Source of the DNA: Holothuria scabra
Lineage: Eukaryota; Echinodermata; Holothuroidea; Aspidochirotida; Holothuriidae
Assembly: GCA_037179385.1 (NCBI GenBank)
Contig: CM074193.1
Location: forward strand, 36,234,846 to 36,298,845
Length of the DNA: 64,000 nucleotides
Reading direction: 5' to 3'
Under the pieces are notes generated by a model, which saw only the letters and a list, made by a program, of their open reading frames with translations, did not search any database and was not told where the DNA came from. Shown here in pieces: positions 35,240-46,649 of this stretch. Position 1 is the first letter of the stretch. Each line of letters begins with the position of its first letter. The position numbers and the translations under genes were made by a program.

Positions 35240-35348
35240 GCCCAGTATAGCCATAAACAGACCACCTGGCAAGTAAATGAGTCCAGATCTCCCCATGGAT
35301 GCCTCATTAACTTGCCAAGTGGACTGCTTGGGGTCACTGGGCTTTTCA
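35240..35348. repeat. Imperfect inverted repeat
   Basis: ACCACCTGGCAAGTAAATGAG (near 35261) mirrors CTCATTAACTTGCCAAGTGG (near 35306), with AACAGCCCAGT / ACTGGGCTTTT as outer arms. Probably a small palindromic element. Confidence 0.65.
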
Positions 35349-35449
35349 GAATAGGAGCACAATGGATAGAGTAGTAATCTTCCAACTGCCGGGGACTAGA
35401 AATAGCAGTGCTCCCTAATTTTTGAGTTTTGCTCCCTAATTTGAGTTGC

Positions 35450-36510
35450 ATGACAAAAAAGGATTAAATTATTGCACAATGGACTGTCCTGACTTAAGTG
35501 AGTAAATTTCTAATTTAAATATCTTAGCATGGAACAAGCTATGACAATAAAAGCTGGAAAAATAAAATTCATTTTGCAACCTCTGCAAAATATATTTTTT
35601 TCAAAACCCTAGACTTTAGGCTCAAGTTAAGATTCCCCATACAAACATCCCACACACCTCCCAATTTGTAAGTAGTCCTACTGTCCTTCACTTGGTGTGA
35701 CTGTAAAAATGCACCTCAAGTGTTGCCAACTGCTGTAATCCTAGATAGACTTCTACACCCTTGTATATTATGGTGCTGGTTGAACTCTCCCCACACCTCA
35801 CACGAGAACCATAAAAACTGCTATCCCTTTTTATGTTTGTATTTCAGGTATTGACAAAAAGTGTATGAAAATTTCCATAACCTTTTTGAAAAATTTACAT
35901 TGGAAGTGCAAAACATCCAATGTAACCTTGGTACATTTCATATGACAATTATTTCACTATGTTTTTCAAGGACCTGACAAATATAATTGCCACCAAATTC
36001 ATGTTTTACTTGAACATTAAACCTTCACATCCCCCTTATCAAAACATATGTACATCCAATTAACAGACACCATGCATGATGTTATCTCATAATTCACTAA
36101 TGTACCCATCCATCAATACAGATAAACCTGTTGTAAATCACAAGAAAACTGAAAGTTCAAGGGCAAAGCCACATGACTCACAACAAATTAGAAGTACTGT
36201 ATCATTTTATCCAGATGTTTTCCGGTAAAGGTATCATAGACACAATCTTTCACAAACTCATCAGTAAATGCCATATGCCCAAATACTTACGTTTTAGGTA
36301 AAAAAAAAAAAAAAGCAAATGTTCTGAGTCCTTCATTTTTGCAATCATATGTAAACACTCTCAATAACTAAGCCTATAAAATGAACAATATTACCAAGCT
36401 CTTTGATTTGACATTATTAAAAATATAATATTTTTAAAAGCAGTATTAAAATTCATCATACCAGAGAGTTCCAATTCCCCCAGCCTATTTACTTGTAGCC
36501 CCTCCAACAG
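35450..36510. other. Intron-like, poly-A tract only
   Basis: An A-run at about 36301-36314. No repeat family or exon recognised. Confidence 0.45.
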
Positions 36511-36511
36511 C

Positions 36512-37184
36512 TTAAAGGCCCAATTTCCTCATCCCAAGCAGTACCAATTCTCCCAACCTTCTTAATTAAGCCCCTCCCACAATTGTCTGAAATTCACCCT
36601 CATTCAGACACAGGGTGCTTTTACACTTGATTCGGATCTGATCGCCCAATGTTATCAGCGTATCGAATTACGTGTATGGCTTGATCCTGGTGCATTTACA
36701 CTTGTCTCATACTCTGAGTCTGATCCTCCTCTGTGCTATAAGAGGAAGTCGCTCCAAATGAATTAAGAAATACATGCAGGCACATGCGCATGCGCACCAA
36801 AGTGTAAACAAAAAATAGACCCTGTACATGTACCATGCACACCGTACCTTACCTCACCGTTGATCCGGCGAGCATTTACACCACAGATTTAATCGCCTGC
36901 GCTGGGTCTGATCCTCCCCCCTTACTAGGATCAAAATCGGGCAATCAGATCCCGCGCAGGCGATCAGATCCGGATCAAGTGTAAATGCACCCACAATCTC
37001 ATTTTATTGCTTCAGAGTGAGTATAGAAAGCTCAAAGTGTATTATCAAAACACTCTCAGAACAGTTCATGCTGTGTACTCTGCATTGTTTGAATTAGCAG
37101 TCAATGAAAAAGCTGAGCCAATTGAGAGTTTCTGTTACCCTATACTAGAAGTGTAGTTTGGGGTGAGAGGATTGCCCCTTTAAA
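36512..37184 (-). mobile_element. AGGGCCC-family MITE, reverse, split by a nested element
   Basis: TTAAAGGCCCAATTTCCTCA at the left and GAGAGGATTGCCCCTTTAA at the right. The 380-bp element at 36613-36992 is inserted into CAGAC-ACA-ATCTCA, leaving ACA on both sides. Confidence 0.8.
36613..36992. mobile_element. Nested 380-bp TIR element with ACA target duplication
   Basis: Starts GGGTGCTTTTACACTTGATT; its right end reads, reversed, GGGTGCATTTACACTTGATC. The two differ at 2 of the first 32 positions. ACA lies on both sides (36610-36612 and 36993-36995) and occurs once in intact relatives of the host MITE. A sub-terminal echo (GGTGCATTTACACTTGTCTC, GAGCATTTACACCACAGATT) lies inside. No coding capacity. 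A 3-bp duplication is compatible with PIF/Harbinger or CACTA-type insertion. Confidence 0.85.
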
Positions 37185-37330
37185 CTCAACTTCATCCAGA
37201 CACAACCCTACTTTTTAATATTGCTTTATGGCATACACCAATGGGTATACAAGGCCCTAGTTACATCAGAATACTCTCAGTGCATGCTGTGTCATATGAG
37301 CTACTCTCCGCACTTATAATCTCATGTCAA
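37185..37330 (-). mobile_element. Partial AGGGCCC-family copy
   Basis: TTCATCCAGACACAACCCTA and TGCATGCTGTGTCATATGAG match the reverse of the family interior. It adjoins the preceding copy in the same orientation. Confidence 0.5.
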
Positions 37331-39129
37331 TTTGTAAATTGCAAATTTCTGTACATTACTGGGAGAGATGTAGTATAGGGTGACAAATGACTGCCTTCAA
37401 GTTCTTTTACTCTCTGTGACTTTAAATTGATAGTTGGATCACTAAATGCTACCTGTGAAAAATCCTGACTAACCCCACTACAAAAATCTGCTATGCAAGA
37501 TTGCAGCAGTCAGCAATTCTGCATCCTGGTCAGGTACGACTTGCGCCAACCTGCAGGGGCAGAACCACAAGCTTAATACAGAAAAAAACAATTTTTCAGC
37601 CTCACTCCTAAGTCCTGTGCAACACTTTGCCCCAAATGGTAGAGCAGCAAAAGTTGCAAAAAGTTCTGAGGTGTTTTCAATTGCCAGATGACATGGACAG
37701 ATGTACAGTAAGAATGTACATGTATGCAGTAGGTAGAATGCTCAATATTTTGCCCAGAAAGTGGTAGTGATGCATTAAATCTGTTGCCATTTTTCAATAG
37801 TCTAATTTTTATTTTCATTGAAGTGAACATTTATTGCAAACAAAAGCTAAAAATAGTGTTAAGACTAATTGGATTCTAATTACAGGATGGAAAATACCAT
37901 TTCTGCCTGTCTGGGGGCTTACAAATTTTTAAAAAATTTCCTGTGTGCTTGATGGTGGGACCATACTTAAATAGCATATAAACCATCATGGTAGAAATAC
38001 GAGCACACCCACAAAATATGCAGCCTTATATAGCGCCGTCTATCCCTCCCCCAAGACAAAAATTATAGTTACACCACTGTAGTACTTTAAAGAGTCATGT
38101 GCAGATCCCACTGTTTTAAAATCTGTATCTCCTTCTTTTCAGTCAGTTTATTTACTTAAATTAGGAACATGTTTTTCCTTATGTCAGCATAGAAGACTAC
38201 ATTTTCTCCCAATTAATAGTTAAAAGTTGCCTCATCTCACAGAAAAAAATAGATGATGGGACTTAAAACTTTCTACAATATACTGTAAAAACTTTTGTAC
38301 AAAAACTAAAACGGTAACAAAAATGACAGCTACAGTACTGTACAGTTGTAACAGAGTGTCCAAAAACATCACATACTGTACACAGTGCAACCTACTTTGG
38401 TACAAACCCTATAACTGTAACAGAAATGTCAGCTACAATTTAGCAACAGAATGTCTGACAACACCTTAAGATCAGGCCAGACAATATACAAGGTGAAAAT
38501 ATGTCTGACCTTTTGAGGAAACTTAACACTGTCAAACGATTAATTAAGTGGTGCTTCTAAAACCGCATGATTTACATGGCAGCCAAGATGCAAAGTTTCC
38601 GTCTGTCATCCAAAGCCTTTTAAAGCGTCCACATTCAAACTGCCGATAAATTTTTCCTAAGTAAGTCAGGTCCAGCATCGGCAAAGAGGTTTGGGGGCAT
38701 TTGAGGGAAATATTTGTTTTGTTTCACAGAAACTTTTCATATTTTTCTAAAAAACCAGCCTACAATGATCACGCAGATTGACATTATTATGATTCAAAAT
38801 GCAGAGGCATGCGGGGTTTCTTTCAAGAAGAAAGTTTTTTGCAGAAAGACTTAATTATTGTTGCTCAAGAATAATTTGTTGGCCCAAACTATCAAAAATT
38901 CAAATTATGCAACTTACATTACTGTACTCTTGGAATGAATAAAATTTTGAGGAAGTGTTATAAGCTACTTGGGGCATTTATTGGTGAGATTAAATGATTT
39001 TGAAATGTTAAAGCTACACAAATTTTTGGTCTCACCAATTTGTACACGACTTTGGTGATTTTAAAATTAATGCTTAATATTTCCCTCTAAGGATGTTACA
39101 TCAATATAATTGTAGAGACTGACAGTCTC
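37331..39129. other. Intron-like, no feature recognised
   Basis: The minus-strand frame at 37573-37830 is 85 codons but lacks splice signals and is not recognised. Confidence 0.45.
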
Positions 39130-39375
39130 AAAGGGCAAGAGCAGTCGTCCCAAACAGCTTAATCTCACCACTTTCATCTTACCTCTCTTTGAAGTATCTT
39201 CCATAACATTTTAGGAATTAAAAATTGCATATTCAAGATGAACCAAGCAGTAACTACTAGTAAATTTCACATTTGAAGATAAAAATAAAGATGTCACATG
39301 ACCTTCAAGAGCCAATCATGAAACAGGACAGTCTACTACCCTACTTTCAGTTGGGGTGACTGTACTTGCCCTGTA
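39130..39375 (+). mobile_element. TTAA-type MITE (AGGGCAAGAGCAGTC family)
   Basis: Inverted ends AAAGGGCAAGAGCAGTCGTC and GGTGACTGTACTTGCCCT; the body matches the copy at 18491 (ATTGCATATTCAAGATGAAC, CCAATCATGAAACAGGACAG). The flanking TTAA has mutated. Confidence 0.75.
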
Positions 39376-39904
39376 AATAAAAATCTAAAGAGACTGAAAG
39401 ATTTTGCCACACATTATGATAAAAAGGAGGAAAACTTGCCATTCTGTCAATATGTTAATAATGTTTATGGTATAACTTTAATAAATATAAGCATCGTCAA
39501 TGTTTGACCACTCCTCCCAATACAATATGAGTCGAGCCACATTATTAAGGGCACACTTTTATTTTTGAAATTCCAAACCTCTTGACAAAATATATTTCTA
39601 GAATACTAAATCCTCTGATATAACACTTACCAGTCATGGATTCTCTCAAATTGGGTTAAGGGGATTTTTCCCCATTCCCCTTTTCAGAAGGAGGGAAAAA
39701 TCCTTACTTTTCAATTCCATAATAAATTTTTAAAAAAAATGTGGTCACTTGGTTTCCAATTTAAGAAGAGGAAATTTTTGCAGCAGTGTTTGAATTTATA
39801 TAAATAATTTATAGTTTGTAAAAAAACTTTCAGATTGCACCTTATAGAAGCCTTGAAGCAAGCTTTTGTCCCCTGAACCCACCTGTACCTTTGACCAAAG
39901 ATAC

Positions 39905-40048
39905 CATCAATTTGGTCTTGGGGTCTGGCAGAAACTGATCTCTATGCCAACCATGTTGGTGTTCCTGGCATAATCCCTGCTGCCAGTAGTAGTCATTCAA
40001 GGTAATCTGTGCCATCGCAAAGATGTGATACACCATAGAACAAAGTGA
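39905..40048 (-). CDS. Exon of an unidentified minus-strand gene (c)
   Basis: A 144-bp segment with acceptor TCTCATACGTAG|TCACTT after a pyrimidine-rich stretch (AG at 40050-40049) and donor TTGATG|GTATCT (GT at 39904-39903). It encodes 48 codons in phase 0/0: SLCSMVYHIFAMAQITLNDY, then a Cys/His/Trp-rich part (QQGLCQEHQHGWHRDQF) and ..PDPKTKLM. The residue mix looks like real protein. Phases agree with candidates at 52.3 kb (upstream) and 33.1 kb (downstream). Family not recognised. Confidence 0.45.
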
Positions 40049-41108
40049 CTACGTATGAGACGAGATAAATCAAACATAGTTGAAAACGGTTAACTTTGGT
40101 TAGCATGTAAAGATGGGACTAAATGAGATGAGACAATTGTAGCTCAAGAACTCTGGTTTAATAAACAAAAGCCCTACACTTTGCTTGGCTACTGGACGAT
40201 ATACTAAATCAGTCCCATAATAGAACAATGTTGCCAAGCGTCAAAATATTCTGGTTGTATCCAAAAGCAAAGTGTAAATTAAAGGTGATAAAACTGTCTA
40301 CGATGTTGTAGCTACAGTAGTCTTTATGACAGGAGGCAGCTGCTGTGGGTTATTCATTGTTATAGTCTTATGGCATGACCGCAGACTTCAATCATTCCAT
40401 AATTATCAACTGAGCTAAATTGTATTGAAGTCATAGTATATTTTGCTCAATATTTGAACAGTTAACGGAAAGAAATTGTCTCAGAGATCTATATGTCATG
40501 TCAGAAAGGGTGCAAGATAAAATTCAGTCTTAGTACAGTACACTATATCAAAATGGAACCTTAATATAAGAATTGTACTGAATATTACATTGATTCCATT
40601 CTACAGTATTTGTTTTAAACGCTTTTCAATTGATGGGGCTGATATACAGAATGCTCTAACCAGTGGCGAAGGGCCACTACTGGGGGGCAATGAGATCTAC
40701 CTGATAGGTAGGGCTAAGAACATAAACTCTCTGCAAAAGTGATAAGTTACTGGAAGTAATGGTACTGAAATATGAGAGAAATCACCAAGTATTAAGACCA
40801 TGGATGTGTGAATTGAAGGTAATCACACTTGTTTTATCCAATTCTTGTTGAATATAGGATTTCCCCTTGCTGTGATTGCAACTATACGGTAGGATACAAT
40901 TTTCACACAAATTGACAGGAATTATAATGAAACTGTTTGATCATTGGTAATACAAGTGTTGGCATTATTCATTGGTAATAGTAATTCTAATACACATCTA
41001 ACCTTCTGGCAATCTTTTTTCCCAACACACTTCTCAGCTATGTCTACTGCATCACTTTTGTAAAGTAATATTTGCCTATCCCTTCATTATTGACTCTCTG
41101 AAATGGTA

Positions 41109-41364
41109 TAGACGAACCATTAGCGCTTGTTTTTAATGACTGTGCACAGCCATTGGTGGGGTCCTTCAGCCTTGAATCCCCTTTATATATTGTCTACATG
41201 AGTTTCAAATCCTCATATTCAGTGAAATTGAAGGAATTAAGATACAATGTAGTGTACAACCATCCATGATAGAGGTAAGCAAGGAAATTGAAAGATTAAA
41301 AGGTGATGGACCCCAGTTATGGCCGACTGAAATGAGACCATCACTTTCTGTCCGGATTCGTCTA
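41109..41364 (+). mobile_element. TA-flanked 256-bp MITE
   Basis: TAGACGAACCATTAGCGCTT at the left and CTGTCCGGATTCGTCTA at the right, the best-preserved right end. Same length as the copy at 19047. Confidence 0.82.
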
Positions 41365-41550
41365 TAAAGTGTGTACCCCCAAAGCCACATAGTAAACAAA
41401 ACTAATTCACAGCAAATGATGACCTCAAATACATCAAGTGACCTAACCTTTACATTTGGTTCATCTCTTTGAGATAATTGATGGTGGCTAACCTAAACAG
41501 CAGAACCACCAAGGGCTGCTTAGCAGAGTAGTTACCTAGTTACAGTAGAT

Positions 41551-41768
41551 GCAGTTTTATGGCTAAGTGTCTACCCTATTGGTTCAAATTGAACTGGCCA
41601 CGGCCTTTTTTCCAGTTGTAGCTCACTGAGTTCTTTTCTGTTCTCCATTGCTAATGAGGAGCATCACGCACAATGGCAGTAGGTTCCATTTTTAGAGTCT
41701 TTGGTATGACTGCACCTGGGAATCGAACCAAGGCCTTCCCTTTGCAGAGCAGTAGGGAGTACCACAGT
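41551..41768 (-). mobile_element. tRNA-derived SINE with intact B box
   Basis: Reverse copy. The minus strand carries TGGTTCGATTCCCAGG at about 41719-41730, a perfect RNA polymerase III B box (GGTTCGANTCC). Body motifs as in the other copies. A second partial copy follows directly. Confidence 0.8.
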
Positions 41769-41805
41769 GCTTATTTGAGTATAATGCCTTAACTTTGAAA
41801 ATTTT

Positions 41806-41960
41806 GGTTTAATCTAGTGGCACCGACAGCTTTTTTCAAATTGTGGAGCTCACTGGATTTTACCTACTCCGTTTCCTTTTGCAGAGCATCATGCACAATG
41901 GTAGCAAGTTCCATTTTATACGGTACTTGGTATGACTCTGTCTCGGGAAAAAATTCTGAG
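41806..41960 (-). mobile_element. Partial SINE copy
   Basis: Reverse fragment recognised by GTGGAGCTCACTGGA.., GAGCATCATGCACAATGG and GGTATGACTCTGTCTCGGG. It lies about 40 bp from the preceding SINE in the same orientation. Confidence 0.65.
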
Positions 41961-42014
41961 TGGCTTAAGCAGGGGGGCCATCGGGCCATGACCACCCCTC
42001 CCCCCTCAGGAATG

Positions 42015-42480
42015 CCATTTTTCAAAATCTCCAAAATATATAATTTAGTAATTAAATGCAAATTTTACTTCCAAAGGTAGCATATGTGTGGCACCAGATT
42101 GTATGTAGGGACCCATAGTTTTTCAAAATTTTTAAAGGGGAGTAATTGTCTCCCCAAGGCCCCCTCACTGGTGCCAATTTTTTTTTAAGTTTCAAAAAAT
42201 ATGCATATTTCATAACAATCCAAATTTTACTTCAGAAGTTAGCATACATATCATCTGATTGCATGTAAGGATGGCCCATTGTTCAAAACATTTCCAGAGA
42301 GATTGGGCAAACCCTCCCCTCAGACCTGTCTCCTGGGTTGAACATCACTGTACTGATACCCTTATTTAAGGTCTAAAAAATATGCCAATTCTGCAACAAA
42401 TTTTACTTCATAAGGTATCATACTTAGCACCAAATTGATGTGTGGCACCCAAACTTTCAAAAATTTTCAAAGGAAAAGGA
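42015..42480. repeat. Diverged tandem array, three units of about 170 bp
   Basis: CAAATTTTACTTC followed by a GTAGCATA..ACCAGATTG-type segment occurs three times (about 42057, 42222 and 42400), each with TTTCAAAA-TTT after it. Explains the frame at 42440-42781 in part. Confidence 0.7.
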
Positions 42481-43320
42481 TATTGCATGGCCCAACTTCA
42501 GAGGAATCCTGTGTACTGTACACCAATACAAACTCTTTTCCCCCAACAAGAATCCCACACTCTACCACTTGATCAAACATGCTGTCATTAGTTGGAAGAA
42601 GTGTCAAAGTGTTGGCAGCTCAAATGGCTGTAAAGAGCAAAAACATTGCCTGCTAATTAGAATCACAGCTGACACTGGAATACACAACCATCCAGGTGTT
42701 TTTGCCTGGTCAACACCAACCAATAAATACCTTGGCCATACCTTTTGGGGCACCCAGGAGACAAAAATTTCAAAGTGCTGATAAAACTTTTATCAACTGT
42801 TTGCCTACGATTTTTGAACTTTAAGGTTCAGTGCAAGTGCCATTTGTAATGTTCATCTTAAGTAGATGTATACAAGAGACAGCCACAGCCTACCTACCCT
42901 ATTTTACCATTGTTGCAATATTCCTAGTTTAAAAGACATATTTCCACCTCCAACTGAACTCACTTGTCAATCCGTACTAAATCTCTAAGCATCCTCCCTA
43001 CTAATTACCTTCATGGCCCAAGAGCAATCTCCTGCAAGGTGAGCCCAAGGCACCAACTCCCCAGCCAATTCCTTGCAGTAGCAATTTTCTTAAGCACGTA
43101 ATTTGAGAATCTGAAATATGTGTATCCACTCGGCTGTGGACGGTCAACTGAAAAGCTGTTTGATCAGCATGCTTGGGTCAATAACCAGTCAGAATGGATC
43201 ATTCTTTATAGAGGCATACCTGCAGGTGAACGCATGCCACAAAAGTAAAATGACCAAGACGATGTACTCTGTAGTTATTGACTACCAGACAAAATTACTG
43301 GATAATGCAGTGAAAGCAAA

Positions 43321-43690
43321 CTTAAAATAGCCGAATGTTAGTCCTGACCTCCCTAGGTTCGATTTTTCCATCCATACACTGTACCCCCATCATCCACTGG
43401 TTTTTTAAAACACCATTACCAAACTTAAAATAGCCAAATGTAAGATGTGATATCACCTGATTTGATGTCTCCATCCATACACTGTACCCCCATCATCTAC
43501 TGGTTTTTTAAAACACCATTACCAAACTTAAAATAGCCAAATGTAAGGTGTGATATCACCTGATTTGATGTCTCCATCCATACACTGTACCCCTATCATC
43601 CACTGGTTTTTTAAAACACCATTACCAAACTTAAAATAGCCAAATGTAAGGTGTGACATCACCTGATTTGATGTCTCTATCCATATGGCT
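43321..43690. repeat. 103-bp tandem repeat, about 3.5 units
   Basis: CTTAAAATAGCC recurs at 43321, 43424, 43527 and 43630, exactly 103 bp apart. The later units are nearly identical; the last decays after CATCCATATG. Confidence 0.93.
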
Positions 43691-43699
43691 GTACCCTCC

Positions 43700-46280
43700 T
43701 CATACACAGGTTTAATGAAGAATTTTTCAATACTGTCAAAAGTGTACTCAAATCACATTTTGGAGGAATCATTTGTTTAATATTTTGCAGAAATTGATGG
43801 AATATGAAAACAAATCTTGCCCCTTGATTTTCTTTTTTATTTTTTTTTTCAATCATGTGTTTCAGGATCACTACAATTTTCTGACAGTAGACCTACTAGC
43901 CTATTAGTGCCCATTGGATAGCTACATCAACTGCCTGCATGGAAATAGTCCTGTGGCAGTTATGGTGCAGGTAACAGTATCAAAAGTATCTTGCCCAAAC
44001 CTAGACATAGTACATTTTACTTTTAGGAGGAGATAGCCAGTACTATGAAAACACCCCTGTTTTGACCATTAACACTCCATTCAAATGTAGAGTTACAAAG
44101 GTGTTACACTGTACATAAATAATGGCCAAATTAAGGGCAGCAATTGGTCCTCAATAGTGGGGGGGGGGGGAAGGGTTCACAGTCTCAATCAACAGTGTGA
44201 AAACCAGTGGTGGAACATCCATATGGCCAGGGGTGCAACTGTCAAAATTTCCTGTTGGTACCCTTTTTATGTTTTTGACACCCTGCTTTAAGGTGCCACC
44301 TGCAGGCCTTTCTTGCCCCCTCTGAACAGAAACCACTAGCTCCCGTCTGGTAAAAATCCAAGCCACTAATGGGCAATTTCTCAAATACTGGGAGGATATG
44401 TCCCACCAGTCTCCCCTTGATCACCACCCATGACATAAATTCATAAAAGGCTCTTTTAGACATGTGATAAAACCTTCTATTTCTTGATTGTTTCATTTTC
44501 TTCATTTCCATCATCCCTAAAACTCGTTGACTGCACCTCCCATAATTGCAATGTATTCAATAAAATAAAAGAAAGACATGTAACTGCCCCATTACAGACC
44601 TGATTCAAAGAATTAAAAGTAGGTACCACTAATTCTCAGACCAATTTTGCCCATGAAATAAAAGCAAGCAGTAGGCCCACTTGCACTAAAAAGGTTTGTA
44701 ATACACTTGATCCCATTAACATTACTTTTTTAAAGTAAAAAGGCCCATTACTATGGTCATTATCACCGATGACATACAGGCTAACCCGATATTTGATCAT
44801 CCATTTTCTTTTTTAGCCTCATAAACAAGGACTGCTATGTACTTCGACATAATTAAGTAAATTGTTATGGGGTTCTGTACCTCTTCGCACATACTAGCTG
44901 AAAAGCAATTGCATCTCAATGTCTTTCAGAAATCTAATTTTTAAAGGGACAATCAGAGTATGTTTTAACAAGTTGTCCAGAACTTTTATTCTGTACCACA
45001 ATCATACATACTGTAGAGTCTAAAATTAAAATTAATGGAAAAGGCTAAAAGGAGAGCTTTCAAGAGAGCTACTGCACAGTAAAAAGTACTTACAGTAACA
45101 CTGCAGACTTCCCATATACTGTATATGGACAGAGTATACTGCACAAACTTCCTTTGAATAGATTGTCGCTACCGTACATGTGAGTATAGTTGTAGCAAGA
45201 TGGTTGTCTGCTACTGTTTTGTGTGTGAAAGTTTGGACTTGCTCAAGTAGTTTGAATCAAACAGATTCTATGAGAAACTTGAAATATTTTTTAAATAATG
45301 CAAAGTAAGGTCAAAATCAAGTGCACACATTGCAGGGATATTTACATTTTTCCCCAACTTAGTTGAAATTTTGTTTGAAATATTAGAGAGTGGTCGCTAA
45401 ATTGTGCATTTTTAAGATTCATTGGTGACCATCTTTGTGTGTTTTTTTCATTGAACCTCAAACTCACAGATACTGTATTTATTACTGGTACCAACACTTA
45501 TTCCCCTCAGATGAATAAACTAAGCGTGACAGTTGGTTTAAGCACACACCTGCCTTCTCCTGAATTTTCATGGGTACTGCACTTGAGTAGCAAAAATTAC
45601 CATCTACAGAGTTCTGCAAGTTTGACAGAATAAACCAAGATAACAATATTTTTGTTCTGCTGAGATCAAATGATTTTTCAGCTCACCAATGGGAGAAGAG
45701 AATTACAGATGATATTTGTTAACATTTTACCTTGGCTGGATAAATTTTTTAAACTTTGAATACATCTTCTAAGAACCCATAATTTGGCAAAGGTCTTGCA
45801 CTAATTGGAAGAATCACACAAACAGCCACCTGACTATAGACCTTTTCAAAGCAACTGCATCACTATTGTGTAACAGGACATACCCCTTTCATATATTCCA
45901 AGTGAGACTCCAATTTCTGAATCCCACAACTTCTGCTTGGCTAGGGTTAATTACCATATTTATTTTCTGAAAAAGAACTAAGAGGAGCTGCTCCCCTCCC
46001 CTTCTGATTTTTTCTTTTTGAAAAATTAGGTGCCTTACATTGACTCTGGTGTCTTACATGCTGGTATCTACAATCTTGGACAAAACTGTTGGGATACTTT
46101 TCATATTGTTTGTTAATTCCAGGTAGTAGGCTACCATGAAGCCCCTGTTCCCCCTCCCAATGTTGCATTAAAAAGAATGGCTCTGTGCCATAAATGGTAT
46201 AACAGTGGTTAACATTGGAGGGGGGAGCAGGGTGTCCCACCAAGCTTTGTCCAAGACAGCAGATGCGAACAGCACAACAC
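43700..46280. other. No gene recognised
   Basis: Frames at 44.15-44.5 kb (minus), 45.4-45.6 kb (plus) and 45.95-46.24 kb (minus) look like repeat-derived or chance frames. A G-run lies near 44160. Confidence 0.4.
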
Positions 46281-46281
46281 C

Positions 46282-46649
46282 TAAAGGGGCTTATTGAGTT
46301 GATATCAGTAACTTAATGAGAGTGACAAAGGGTCCCTACCACTTGAAAACGCTTCCAATTAGCATAACGAGTCAAGTTTCATATCCAAGAGTTATTGAAA
46401 AAGCTAAACTTTTAAATTTTGAGGTGCCCTGACTTGTACCAGTTTTCTGCATAATTTGAAAAAGTGTCTGGTCACACATTTTTGAAAATTGAATTGAGCT
46501 GTTGAATACTCACTCATAAAACAGTTGTTTATAAGTAGGATATGAGGTTAATCTTAGTTGGATCATTTGTCATCAGTATGTGAAGAAAATTTAACAGATT
46601 TGGACAAAAACCTGTTGAATTTATGATTCAACTCAATGAACCGCTTTAA
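46282..46649 (+). mobile_element. TTAA-type MITE (AGGGGCTCATTGAGTT family)
   Basis: TAAAGGGGCTTATTGAGTTG to AACTCAATGAACCGCTTTAA; colinear with the copy at 5632 (AATTAGCATAACGAGTCAA, TTTTGAGGTGCC). Confidence 0.82.

Noticed and set aside
37573..37830. 85-codon minus-strand frame
   Set aside because: No convincing acceptor or donor and no recognised family; left unannotated.
42440..42781. 113-codon plus-strand frame
   Set aside because: The left third lies in a diverged tandem array; the rest has no splice signals or recognisable family.
43321..43690. CRISPR-like regular repeats
   Set aside because: The full 103-bp unit repeats without unique spacers, and the DNA is clearly animal.
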